Assembly (NCBI RefSeq): GCF_965363235.1
Contig: NC_134846.1
Coordinates: 31,382,218 to 31,446,217, forward strand
Source: Mytilus galloprovincialis
Lineage: Eukaryota; Mollusca; Bivalvia; Mytilida; Mytilidae
Length of the DNA stretch: 64,000 nt
Direction: 5' to 3'
In this document: piece by piece, positions 30,966 to 45,900 of the stretch
Layout of the letters: each line of letters starts with the position of its first letter
Numbering within the stretch: the stretch's first letter is position 1
The notes under the pieces: model-generated
The model's database searches: none
The model's input: the letters and a program-made list of their open reading frames with translations, nothing else
Told to the model about the DNA's origin: nothing
Made by a program: the position numbers and the translations under genes

Positions 30966-33900
30966 CTAGAAATAAAATAATATATAATACATTTTATCAT
31001 GTTTATGATATATATCAAAAAGACATATGAAACAATAAAGAGTACTTTCGACCATTTCTTTATTTTCAATCAAAATCTCAAAACCACTACGTACGTTTGA
31101 CCTCCAAATAGCAAGTATAATATATTTCAAAATACAACTTGAACACTTTTTTTAATTTTTAATGCTGACATATGTGATAAAGTGTACGAGGTACTTGCCT
31201 TTGATAAATGTTAACGGAATGCGAACGATACTAGAGGGACATACAAGAGTTTCATCGTAAATTCGAGATAAATGTTTATAAAAAATTTCATACTAAGATG
31301 CAAGATAATGTTTCTTTTCACCAAAATGTACCATTGATGTTTAAGACGTATGGCATTAAAAACAATCTATACTATTAAACGAGAAGACCTCATTTTGTGT
31401 GTCGCTTCTCTTCCTTCCAAGATAAATTAATCATCATGTCTCTGTGTTCTATAGGTAACATGCATAGTCGCATTTGTCATCCATTCTTATGATTATTCAG
31501 ATTGAGTTATTTTTGGAGAAAAACGACAAAAAAGGAGTCCGGATATTGATTCCGTCATCAGACTGAATTTTAGTCATAGATAAGACTTCCGGTTTAAAAC
31601 CTGCACAAGTACAACCAATCGTATGATAGATAACCAAAATGAAAAATAAATGAGCCAATCAGAGCGTTCTCTATATCATGGTTTTAAGATCGCAAGAACC
31701 ACAACAATTATACCTCCTAAGAGAGGACAATTATTTTTCGCGTTTACTTAGTATTTACATGTAAACTACGATTATACTACTCTGAATTCTGTCTACTGTT
31801 TTCTTTGAAATGTTTACTATTTAAGGGGGTCGTACCAGTTGCATATATATTAAAACATGTGGAAACAAGAATGTGTCCATAGTATCGGCACTATATTTAC
31901 TAAGTTTCGAGTTGATTGGACTTCAACTTCATCAAAAAATACCTCGACCAAAAACTTTAACCTGAAGCGGGACAGACGGACGGAAGAACGAACGAACGGA
32001 CACACGAACGGATGCACAGACTAGAAATGCCCATAAACGGGGCATACAAATTTATTGTTGAAAGTGAAAGTAGTGATTTGGCAAAATGAAAGTAGGGTAG
32101 AGATTAGAGGGAGGCAAGACCTTTTTCGGGACGTCGGGATCGGGTGTTTTTAAGCTTTGGATTTGGAGATTGATCCTTACGGAATCCGGGAATATAATTT
32201 TCGATTTCGGTATTTCGGGATACGAGTTTTTTTAAATTCTGCATCTTGGATATCATCTTGGGATTTCATATTTTTTAGCCCGGGATTTCGGGATCAGGAC
32301 CCCTCCGACCACCCCTCAAATTAGCCTTTGTCGATCTTAGTCATTTATATAAGATTCATATCCTACCATTGGCATGTTAATAAGGCTCTCAAAAGAAAAA
32401 AAAGCACTGATGGATTGTTCTAGAATCATATTTTATTAGACTAATAATGGTCTATATATAAGCAGTTAGATTTATTTAATGTTTGAAGCTGTGCAAATTT
32501 TTAATTTAATTTGACTTATAACAAAAGATGCATTGTAGCAAAGTAGAAGAATAATTTTGGTCTGAGGCCAGAAACACGAAAATTGTTGATTTTAACAGAA
32601 AGGAAACAAATATAGGACTTTGGAAAAAGGGAGAGGTCTGTTGATACCTTTTATGAAATTCTCCATTAGTAATATCTTTTTACAAAAATTCATCCTACAA
32701 CAGTTCACAAGCTGTATATGCCCGCGATTTCGCGGGTGTGTTCTAGTATTTTTTATACTAACACTTATTGAAGTATTTATATAATAATTGCTTGATCAGG
32801 TGCATGTTAGTTTATACTTCTGTCTTATCTTTCTATTTTGAAGCATCGCCATTATTACCTCTCATTTGATAGCTACTAATTTCATCTACTCTGAATTTGT
32901 ATCTTATCATCAGATTGCATTGTGGGATGTCAAGTCCTTCGCATGCAACAGAAGTTGCAACGATGCACAAATGTTCTCCTTCTCTAAATCTTCCCATAAC
33001 TTCAAGTTGTTCATCAATATGAAGACCTGAAAGTCAACAAAAATTGTTAGACAACCATTGTTAGGCAAAAACACAAATATAAACAACAGGGAACAACATT
33101 TGTAGAATGTGTTATCTTTGGGTTACTTGGAGTACTTTTTATAAGTCAACCGATAAATCATAAACATCAATAAATTGACATCGAGTATTTATTAAGAATA
33201 ATTTAAACTACAAAAGTGATGCCATCAGTTTCTCTACCATGAATTTTCCATTTTTATGGTTCAAATGGTTCGAAATATTATTGATATAGAACATGTACAT
33301 ACAACTGACATATTCGTAACAAAATATTTGTCTTTTGAAAACATGATAAACATTCTGATAAAGAATCTAATTTCTAACTAAATACAACGGTTTTGAGAAT
33401 ACGATTTTTTTTATCATTAGCTTGGTAATTAGCACGTAACTGTCTAAGCAGTTCATTGTTTACGAGTTGTCTACATATAACATGGCCAGTATTACTACAT
33501 TTGGATGGGACTATAAACAAGAGTAGCCAGAAGGTTTGGAATTATTATTATCACTGAGTAAAGATAAATGAATTGTATCCGTTTTAAGTTTTTTTTCTGG
33601 ATGTTTAATAGACAGTAGTATATTCACCACCACAAACTCACAAGTTAAAATAATATTTCGAAAATTCAATATATTTTAGTGTGATGATCATTCAAAAAAC
33701 AACTCATCAGACTAACAATTATAAACTATTTTATGACATGTTAGAGTTTAAAATGTTAATTGGCATGCAATCACATTTTTTTATAAAAATAACGTTACCT
33801 GCTTTATCCTTTGATTTTGTTCCTCCGGTCAAATGGGTAGCTTTTAGACAATGTGGTAGTCTTTTTGCTAGCGCTTTTGCAGATGCTCTTGTTTTAACGA

Positions 33901-36900
33901 ATACCAGGAATCTTGAATCCTCGTTCAATATTTCATATTCCTGCAGAAGTGTTTTTATTATTTCATTAACGTCTGGATTACCTTCAACACCGTGTCTTAT
34001 CTCCCGTAGACGTGTTGTCACCTCTACAATATTAGCAAATGTCATTGCGTACAATGATTTAAAAAATGTTATTAATCAAATTATACTTTCGGAAATGAAT
34101 GTGTTTGGGAATACAATAGGGATATATGCGAACATTTTAAAAATTCTAACTTTTAAAACAGTTTGAAAATGAAGCATGTGAAGATAGAAAAGAAATTTCG
34201 TATAATGATCAAGAGAGTATATTTTTCTTTCAATTAAAAAGGGTATTGCTATTTTTTTTTCATATGAATCGTATTTGACAGAAACAAGGCTAAAGAATCC
34301 ATTGAACTTCACCAAAATCTTGAGAAAGATACCTTTATTTGGACCAGGTTTTTTCCGACATTTTATTTTAATGTACATAGATAGAAATATGACAGTTGTT
34401 TTGGAATCTTTCTGTTGATATAAATATATAGTAGACCATTAGATTTTGTCAAATTTTATTGAATGTTCCTTTTTTTAAGTTTACCTTGAAGTGTGGTACT
34501 TTTCAATACTTTTTTGAACCCATTTGTATGTCATATATTCCGACAACCGTTTTTTTTTCTATTTTCCATACGGAGAACAATGCACGATTATTATGAAAAG
34601 AATCAAAATAATGTGTTTCAGATATTAAAAGATCTTAATTTTGGAGGCTAATTACCTTTGAGTGCTTCTATAATTTCTCTTTCTTGTATAGTGCTTGCCT
34701 GCTGGCTTTCATATGAGAATAATCCAAATGCATCGGTAAGCAATTCAGTTACATTTTCAATTTCGAGTAATGAATTCATTTCCAGACATTCTACATATAA
34801 CTGCAATATAAATATAAAGGAAATTTATTGATAATGAACATTATTTATTTTCCCTGCATTTTGAGTTTATTTTAATCTGAACTATATTCTGTGTTGACAA
34901 TGATGTATTCACCAATATGAGACAGAAATGGGTTCAAGAACAGTTCTATTTTAGGGGTTTATTCATTTTTGCAATCGTTCAGCAATTACTTGACCTTCAA
35001 AAACTGCCCTGCGTTTTACGTTTCCGCATTTTGGCACTACGTTTCCGCATAAAAACTTCTACGTTCCCGCAAAATTATAGTACTCTTTTCCGCCTTGTTT
35101 TTACATTGATTTTGTTAAAGGTCATTTACGTTAAGTGTCTAAGAATGTAATTTTAACACACTAATGAGTGTTATAAAATTAATTGTTATATTTTATATAT
35201 ATTATTCACGCAATATTTCGCTAAACAAATTAGCTTCATCGGGCGTGTGCATCTATCTAGGTGAAATCGGATGCATGACAAAAAATATCTTTGTAGCTTG
35301 ACGGCAACACAAAATTTGTGTTATTTTATTGTATTTTGTAGATGCAACTGGCCATGGTTTGATAGCTTGCAAAATATCTATGTGCTGTATATTGTATTGA
35401 TAGCACACGCATTTAGAATAAAAATATATAAGCAAAGGAAAACATTATGTAGGAATATCCTTTATCGAGCAGGAATTACTTCTCAGTTCAAACAGCCTAA
35501 ATTCACCACTGGTTGTTGTTGTAGTTATTATTGCCCGAGGTTAAGTTTTTTGAAAATGTTTACTCAGTTTGTCTTTGGCTTAACTGCTTGTCACTTTATA
35601 GTTTTTGATCTTTTTACTTGAATTAATAATTTGCTGAACAGTCCAGCGTATCTAGAATATTAGCATACCTCTAAATGTCGTAGACAAATGTGTATTAGGC
35701 GAGGCACATCTGCGTCTTTTAACATTACGCTTTCTGTTTTTCTCTTTGTTTCACTAATCCATTGTACATATCTTTTCCCTCTTTTATCAGACGGTGGACT
35801 CGCTAGGGCATGTAGCAGATTTTTTGTTTCGAAGCTATCTTCCATTAGAAATGAAGTAACTGAAATTTTAAATCGGTGTTCAATAATTAAACAAAATATC
35901 AACATCTTAGCATAAAGCATTACATGATTTAGTCTTATAAAAAAGAGTGAAAGAAACCAAATGGAAATTCAAACTCGAAAAGTCAAAAATAATTTGATAA
36001 AGCCATGGCAAAAAAACCCACAGAATATGGTTCCTCTTTTAGCTAGTTCCCTTTATCATATGTTTTATCGACGAAAACATGTCATCTAGAAATTATATAT
36101 GGTTTTTTTTATTTTTTTTTTATTTACGAAATACTTTTTAAATGTAACAAAGCTGTCCTTTTATGTATGTATTAGATGTTTGTTTTAATGATAGTGTCTC
36201 ATAAGTCGTTTTCGGCTGGCATCATTTTACTTAAATGTTAGGTTCTTATGACTTTATGTGTATATATGTTACAGTAAATAGGTGAAATTAGGAATTACAC
36301 GTAATTACTAAACATTTCAGTAAATACCTGTAATTACTAGCCAATTTAGTAATTACATGAATTTACTAGTTGTTTCAGTGATTACTGGTATTTACTGATT
36401 TTCTTTGTCATTTTTACAGCTATTTACTAACTTGATATTTTTGTTTTAAAATTAAAGATATAATCCAAGATACAAAATAAGAAAGTAAAAGGGTAGGTAT
36501 TTTAGGGCTGACTTAATTAAGGATTTATGAATATAAGGCACACCTTTAGTGATTTTTTTGAAACTTCACAATAACGATGAGCAACATTAGTAGATATGGA
36601 ATTTGGCGTTGGAATTTCCAAAATGTCTGCCGTTACCATGGAAACAATGCAAAAAAGGTCAAAATACTCCAAAAACGTCAGGGTTTGGTGAATAATTTTG
36701 GTATGCCTTAATTTTGAATCATCTAATTTTCATACAAAATAGTTTTCAACTATATACAGATTTTGAATGATTTTGACAATCATTGGAACTACAATATAAC
36801 CATGGATACAGCAGCAAAAATTTCAAAAAATTCAAAATGCTTTAAACTTAATGAAACTTCACAATAATGTTGACTGTCATGTATTGAAGCAGAATTTGGC

Positions 36901-39900
36901 GTTGGAATTTCCAAAATGGCTGCCGTTGCCATGAAAACATAAAAAAAATTCAAAATTTTCAAAATGCTTCAAATGTTCTGAAAATTTGTAGAAAGATGAA
37001 TTGCCATGCATATATGTAAAATCACTGTTTAAAATTGTTGAAATGGCTGCCACTTAGTGGCAATTGGGGGAAGGGTGACATCCGCTATTGCTTGCAATGG
37101 CAAATCTAGTTATGATTATGTTTCTTTTTGTTGAGCCTGCGACCTTTGTCGCAAAAGCCAGACAGAGCAAACCATTCTGTCGTCAACATCATCCACAAGT
37201 ATTCACTATGTGGTTAAAGGTCTTTAAATTTTAATAACTTTCTTAAATTATCCTGGATTTCTACCAAACGTGAACAGAAGCTTGACTTTAATTATGAGAT
37301 AATTTTCAAGAAGTAAATTTTGTGAAAATAAAATAAAGTTTTTCCGTATTTAATTATAAATGGACATATATCATGTATATGCCAGTTAAAATTACATTCA
37401 CATTGTGAATAAAGTTTTTAAAATTTTGATAACTTTCTCAGAATAACCTGGATTTCTACCAAACTTGGACAGAAGCTTGTTTATGATAATAAGATAATAT
37501 CCAGAAGTAAAGTTTGTAAAAAAATCCCTTTTTGTATATTCCTTATAAATGAACTTGTTTTTTCCCAGTTAACATTACATACTCACTGATCTTCTATAGC
37601 TAGAATTACCATAACTTTTGATCAGCTTACCATATTACAACAGTTAGTAAATAGGTGTAAAAATTCATTCTAAAATTAGTAATTACTGGTAATAACTGGG
37701 TCGTTTCAGGAATTACTTGTATTTACTAAGTACATCAGGGATTACATGTAATTCCTAAATTTTAGTAATTTCATGTAATTCCTAATTTCACCTATTTACT
37801 GTAACATATATATATTGATATTGTAATGGATGGTGACACTTTAATAAAATAAATCTTATCTTATCTTATCTTATCACAGACACATAACATAATATAAAAA
37901 ACAACGCAGAAAATTAGACACTCAGCAACACGAACCAAATCAAAAACTGAGGGTGATCTCATTTGAAGGTCAAGAAGATCTTGCTCCACATATGACACCC
38001 GTTGTGTTGCTCATATTAGTACAAACCCAGTGAAATGTCTAACTGCAATAGGTCACATTCGGGGAAATAGGGACAGGATTAATATTTTAGTAACGGCAAT
38101 GGAAATATATCCGTTGTCATCTATGAAACTGATATTCAATAATGGTAAACCAACTCGTGATGGTGTCCATTAAATTTACAAATATATGATTTCAACTTCA
38201 TCACTTTCTTAATACTAATTTAATATCTGTCTTTTGAGCAGAAACACACTATTAAGGGAAATATGGTAGAAATATCAAAATATTTGAGAAATATATACTC
38301 TGTATGCAAGAGCTGCTTGAATGTTCACACTTTGGAGGCTCAAATCATCTCTTTTGTCGTAAAATATGTTTACAATTTTATTGTCAATTTCTTGATGCAA
38401 GTCATGATATGAGGCAGACTTAAATGTGTCTGTTGTATCCTTCATCTCAAGTTCGATGGGATAGATGCATTCAACATAGTCAACAAGTTTTGGATAGTTT
38501 AGGGAGAAAACATCAACTAGAAGACGGAAACTGGAGTCAAAGGGAACTGCTTACTTCCTTTATTCGATCCTAGAAAATTCCTATATGATGACAGCCTCAT
38601 ATGGAGAAAGAAAAAAGACTGCAAAAAAAGCAGCACATTTGGTTCCCATGTGAATTTCGATTGGTTATCACACACGCATCACAAGACCTTAAACATACGT
38701 TAAATCAAATACCTTGATAATGTCAGTTTTAGAGATTTTTTTGCTTGAGTAAAAGTGATTTTTATAGAGTACGATGTATCTCTCCTTATGGCAAGATACA
38801 AGTATCTAACTTGAAAAAATGTTACCTTAGCCGTACTTGGCACAACTTTTTGGAATTTTTTATCCTCAATGCTCTTCAACGTTGTACTTGTTAGGCTTTA
38901 TAAATATATTTTGATATGAGCGTGACTGATGAGTATGTAGACGAAACGCGCGTCTGGCGTACTAAATTATAATCCTGGTAACTTTGATAACTATTAATGA
39001 AACAAAGCAGGACCAATCGTTTCAAGTGGAATACTTGTATAAAAAGTAGAAGAGTCAAATATTTTAAAACAATTGCAAAATGAAAGATCCAGTTCATCAA
39101 ATATATACCGGTTATGCAATGTGCACATTTATTTTATTACTTTTTTAATAAAAGAACAATTCGAATTACTTGGTATTCTTCTGTTATTTTTGCGCACTAT
39201 GAATACAGCAAAGTTGTAAACATACATTAGTGTTTTAAAGACAATATATGAACTGGTCTACGGTGCATTGCTAAGCTATTTAAACACGATAGTACAATTA
39301 CCTTTTCTGTTAGTAAATACACTTTCCACATTTTGTATGGCTTTAAGAAGAATGCCTTCTACAGGATCATGTTGTCTTTCAGTAGATTGAATTTTTACTA
39401 AAATAAAATAAAACAAACAAATGACGATTTTACATCAAATGAACTTTCAATACTATCTATTGTAGCTTTTCCCCACAAAATTAAAAAAAGAAATAAATTA
39501 TTTAGTCTTTCGAAGTTCTATATAATTCTTTCGGACCAATCTAAAATTTTCGTTTTATTTCTTAATAGTGTATAACACGTATTTGTTGTTCAGTGGTCGA
39601 ACTTTTTTATAAGGTATTCGGTCAAACTATTGCGCAATAGTAATGTTTGTCATTTTGAATGACTGTATGATAATGTAGATAAACAAATCTCGTTTTCAAA
39701 GCAGAGGAAACACATTGTAGATATTATCACAATACAAAAATGAAATAGAAGCACATAATTAGATTAGACCTTTTGTTGGGGTTGATGAATAATTTAATAG
39801 TTCTTCTTCAAATTTTCGGACAACTGACAGCTTTGAAACATCCATATTTGCCATCAAGCATTTCAAATGTTGAACAGCAGAAAATCCATCGTCTGCCCTA

Positions 39901-42900
39901 TTCGTTCCTGGCGAAGCCGTCAGACCTACAACCTGAAATGTTGAGTTAAGACATACAGTCAGAGCGTTAACTGTTTATATTAGTTATTTGTTTAAAATTC
40001 AAATATGTAACTTTTCGAAATGTCATAAAGAAATCTTTGAGGGAAATCAAAAAGTTTGTTCATCTTAAAAGATTGGACTTTCGAGAGAAAAAAACAATAA
40101 AGTATTTCGTTTTTTTTTGTTGTATGCTAATTTTCACGTACTTGTATGTTTCATGAATTTCTCGGTGAGATATAATTTGCCTTAAGTTTTTCAAAAACCA
40201 CATGATGTAAACCACATTTTGGGAAAGTATCGAAAAAATATTGATTTCTTTACCAACTATTGTCTACCTTTAGCAGGTTACGTTAATATCATGTAATGAT
40301 TTTGATTGTATGTTTTTTTTTATAAATTGTATAAACTTGTAAATTCATGTTACTGGTCGAATTTAAATTGGTAATAGGTTGAGATCTAAAAAGAAGAAAG
40401 AGCACCACATTGCATGTCCATGTGCATTTCGGGAATATATACGTTGTTTTTATATGTTCTTTGAATTATTTTAAGGTTTTTGGGTATGCCCACATTGCAT
40501 GACACTAACCTATAGTTGAAGATCTAGGCATTGAAGTAATCATAATATCTCATACACATGTATTTACAAATTGCTCCAATTTTTTTTTTTTTATCGGAAA
40601 AGTGTATATGAAAATATGAGCACTTAATTAAGGTTAATTAATTTAGTTAAGCATTGTAATCCTGAACATGGCCTAATCATATTTGTTTTGGTTTTTTTTT
40701 CTTCTTCTTTTTTGTCCGGAGCCTCTGGCCGTGGTAAGCCTTGTAGGATTTTTAATTTTAGTTTCTTTTATATATGTCGGAGTTAAGTATGACTTCCGTG
40801 ATTACTGAACTAATATATGGTTTTCTTAAGGGGCCAGATGAATCAGACCTCCGGGTTGGGGATTTTTTTCGCTGTATTAAATACCCATTGGTTGCCTTCG
40901 GCTGTTTTTACTCTTTGATCGGGTTATTGTCTCTTTGAAACATTCCCATTTCCATTCTCAATTTTATTCTTGTAAAAGTTATCCCTTCCAACAATAATTT
41001 TATTAGTTTTAGCATACTAACAACTAACATTTTAATAACAAACTTGTTATGCACTTCGTTATTCATTAATGTCTCCTTAGTGATCACTTCTGTAATGATA
41101 CCGCCTCGAAAATATTTGAATATAATGATATCAATTAACAAACCTGTGGTATCATGCTTGATTCCGATTCAAATTTGTGCCTCCTGTAATAATTCATAAT
41201 TTCGTTGAATGGGTTTCGTCGTATCACATGATGACATTCGTCCAAAACAATCAGTGTGAAAAGATCCATCGGGATTTTATTCTTTGACTTTTCATCCAGG
41301 TGATTACAAAGAGATTTAGGAGTACAGAAGAATAAAGTTACACGTTGTACTATGCTATGAAAGGCTTCACATTCACCTTCCAAACTTGCATCCCACTTAT
41401 AGATTTTCCCCTAAACAACATAAAATTATGTTTTAATTAATTTTCATATTCAATAACGGATAAACATGTTGTTTAAATTTTTTAATTTTTATTATTTGAA
41501 TACAAAAAAAAATCCATTGTATAGCTGTGGAAATTGTTACGATGCAAAATCGCAATTGCATATGCTGATATGCATTATCTGATAAAAGAACTTGTTATCA
41601 GAGGGTTGTTTTATTAAAAGACAAATTAATGTAATCAAATTAATTGCAAACTTGATCGATTTTTTTTAAGTGTTCTTCCATCATGCCGAGTTCATAATAG
41701 ATTTAGATCTTACTGCTTTGATGCGAGTGTCACTGTTATTGTGTACGAAACGTGTTTGGTGTATTAAATCTTGTAGTTTTGATCCCCATAAGTATATCCA
41801 TCTGATTGTGCGCGTTTGTCACTTGGGAGTATCAACAGCACGTTAGTCAATGATACTGTGCTGACATGAAATATCATTAACAATGATTCATACGGCAGAT
41901 TTATTTTGAAATTATGTAAATGAGTAGATTCAATCATTTAGAACATTAAGGTTCTTCAACCTCCATGACTTTATTAATGTTCCATGATCTTCAATTTTAT
42001 GACTAAGATGTCCTACCAACTGCTTTTATTCGAGTCAATATTTATCTCTTGTATACGAAAGGCGCGTCTTATGTATTTAATACAATACAGTGCCTTCTTT
42101 TATGTTTTTGATCATTTTTCATTTTATGCTTAAATGTATTTTTCAACAAAACGAAGAACTTCTTTACAAAATCAATAATATACCTGGAAATTTAAGTCTT
42201 CAAAAACTTTACATGCTCTGCTGTACTGCTGTTCTAACAAAAAATTGGTCTTGTTTATAAAAACTACTTTACCTGAAATTGAAAAATATTATTTTGAAAT
42301 GAAAAAGAATGCAATACCGGATTTCAACAATACATTTGGCTACCGACTACTGACTCCGAAGTTTATATTTTTCGACAGGTTACCTTCTGTGTGGTTGGAC
42401 ATCCTCGTACATTTGTACCACGTCACGTAAGAGCAACGTAAAGAAATAAATTCAAGATTTCAATCAATTTTGAAGGAAAGTTTACTGTGTAATGCTTTCT
42501 ATAGATGACTCAATCATCATGAAGCGGTAACTCTCCCTCCTAATCATCGAGTATGCAACCTGTCGAAAAAAAAATATAGAACTCGGAGTCAAATGTCGGT
42601 AATATGAAAATATAGACACTCAATTCATTTTCAAATATCAATTAGAATATTGCATTTCATTTTTGGTCTATGGTATAATTAAAATAGCTTACCTTCCGGG
42701 TACTTGGTCAGATGGTCTTCAATTATATGATATGCAACATACGTCTTTCCTGCATTGGTTCCTACACATATGATAGTGTTTTGTCCTGTCACAGCTATCT
42801 CAGCAAGCTCTTCCTGGTATTTTCGTAGTTTGATTAAACTTGGTATCCTTTCTATTGATCCAAAGAGAACACATCTCAATTTAAATAACTATTGCAGAGC

Positions 42901-45900
42901 AAAATTGGCAGAAAACGCAAAACCAGTCATTAACATATCCTTTTATATTTTATTTATACCTGTGAGAAATTATGTGCCCTTGCAATGTTTGTAATTAAGA
43001 AATAATTTTTTCTTGCCATGCTCTATGCTCATTTTAACATGGGTAGGCAGTATATTTGTTAATATCTTAATACCGAGCGTTAGCGAGGTATTAAATGTTT
43101 ACAAATATAATGCCTACCCATGTTAAAATGAGCATAGAGCATGGCATGATAGAATTATTTCGATTCGAATAGGAATATTTTGAACTTTTGCACTTCGAAG
43201 CGGACCTATAGTAGACGTTCGAAATGTCGCAATGAACAAAAACGTTATAGAAAAATCAACAGTTTATCAATAAAAAAGGTCAGAAACATTTAAACTTACT
43301 TTTAGAATGTTTTTATTTAATTTCGTAGCGAGCAACACCAACAAAAATGTCCATTTTGATCTCTGGCGTTGTTCAAAATTCATCTGACGTTGCAATTTTA
43401 ATTGTGACGTCAATCACGTGCAGCCCATGTTCTATTCGAATAAGAACATGGCTTTGTACCCAAAGCTAAAGAAGAACGTCATATTAGAATCGAAGTTTGA
43501 ACATATGACTGTGTCTACTGTTTCTATTTATTTATAAAAGAACATCATTTTTTCTACATTTTACTTCCCACTTGTTCTCGATCCATAGTGTTCAACATAT
43601 CATTTAAGTCAATCACATCATTAACTGTTGTGCTTATTTAAACACGTTTTATTCACTGAATAAAACACTTGAAAATGAGGTCATATTATGTAATCGCTAG
43701 ATTCTTGTTTTTATCTTTGGTTTATTTATCCCTTCCTTGTTTAATATTGATCATCTCTCCTATTTATTTGATTGTTGTATAGACATTATTCAAGAATCAA
43801 TTTAATGTTAAAATAATTAAAATCAATCAATAAATTCGTGCTTTAGACGTTAATAATAATACCAATAACAATTTATATTGTCGTAAACTATATATGGTCC
43901 ATCTTGTGACAAACAAAATCGATATTAATTGGAACATATAACAAAATTTTAAACGATCAGGTAATCAAAAACCCTGGTCATTATTGTCATTGGCCGTCTT
44001 CAATATGATTGAAACTCTGTACCTCTTGAAAACTTGCTGGATTGAGTTTATATGGTAAATTAAATTTGCAAGTCAAACTCATGAATAAAACTTCAATCTT
44101 ATGTTGTCAGGTTTTTTTAGTATATCTGTGGTTAGGCTTCATTCATGACTATTGAACAGTGGTATACTACTGTTGGCTTTATTTCAAAGAGTAGACATTC
44201 TATGCTATTTTGCTAAACATCATTAAAATTTATCCAGAGAAGGTTCAAACAATTATCCTATTTGAAAGATTCTTCATTGTTAAACATGGAGGGAGTTTTG
44301 TTTTTTTTCAATACATTTTCAACAAATACGGATTACTACACGATAATGTTAATACTCAAAGAGCATTACACTAAATCGAAAGCTTTTAAAATAACAAACA
44401 AGTATCACGCATGTCAATAATCATCAATATCAATGTTATTCTCATAACATGCATAAACAAGTACGTGATACTCACCAGTGACAGATAAAACACAGCTACT
44501 TGTTTTACTTCCAAGTTTTAGTGTATATGTTCCACTATCTTCATTGGTAGATTCTGAAATGATAAGCTTGTAGACTTGGACATGTATACCATCGATTACA
44601 TCAGTTAAACATTCCTGTCTGACTTTTTCGCCGTATAGAACTTTTTCGTCATTCTTCAACCATTCTGCTATACATTTTGATCCACTTACAATACATTGTA
44701 GGATCACTGTCTTGCCTTCAAAACATGTTGTCTCTTTCAGGGCTTTTATGAATACAGCTACAAAAGATTAAAATAGTGAAGAACAAATCGATTCGACGAC
44801 ATTTTAGAAATATACAAAGTAATCTTAAAATTAAAAAAAAAACTTAATGCAAAATTGACCTTAGATTGCTATGGCTATAACGGCCATCTCGATTATATCA
44901 TGCAACGGTTGTTTTTTGCAGTTTGCCGGTTGTCTTTCTTTTTCCTTTCTTTACTTGTTGTTCTTGTTTAACTTTTGGTCTAGAGGTACCCAATGGATGT
45001 TAATCCAGCAGCACGCTTCATGCTGTACTTTTGTACTATCAATGGAAAGACCTGTCTCAAAGGTTATTGCCGTCCGGTTGTCGGTATCACATTGATTTAA
45101 AATAAATATGCAACTGACATCAAACTTAGATTGCAAGTTCCCCAAGAAAACATAAAGTCATCCATAGTGTTTAAGCATGGTCGAATTTAGAAAAAAACAA
45201 AACAAAAACTATCATATGTACAAAACCTAGAGATTAAGAATAATTCTGTTGCTTCCCCGATTACGATTAAAGAACAAACTACATAAACATATGCTGGTCA
45301 TCATTAAAATATGATCATTTTGATATCGGTCCCTTACTCGTATCTTCTTATATTTTGTATACTAATGTCTCCTTAGGACATGATAAGGTTGATATCTCAA
45401 AAACATGTTTAACCCCGCCGTAATTTTGCGCCTGTCCCAAGTCAGGAGCCTCTGGCCTTCGTTAGTCTTGTATGCTATTTAATTTTAGTTTCTTGTGTAT
45501 AATTCGGAGTTTAGTATGACGTCTATTATCACTGAACTAGTATACATATTAGTTTAGGGGCCAGCTGAGGGACTCCTCCGGTTGCGGGAGTTTGTTTCTG
45601 CATTGAAGAACCATTGGTGTCCTTCGGTTGTTGTCTGCTCTATGGTCGGGTTGTTGTCTCTTTGACACATTCCCCATTTCCATTCTCAATTTCACTAATG
45701 CGCGTAACATATTTGAATTCATTGATCAGTTATTCATTTCATTACATTGGCAAATGGCTTTTTTATGACTGTAAAGTAGAAAAGGTAAGGAACTAAGATG
45801 TATATTTATAATAAAAATGAAATTTGAATTTCTCACAAATTATTTGATAAGAGTTACCAAGTCAATAGCTGATAAAAACCCGAATTTAGCGAACACACGG

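Noticed and set aside
33681..34166. 161-residue plus-strand open frame
   Set aside because: It lies opposite the motif IV exon of the RLR gene; the minus-strand frame has clear helicase motifs and matching splice phases.
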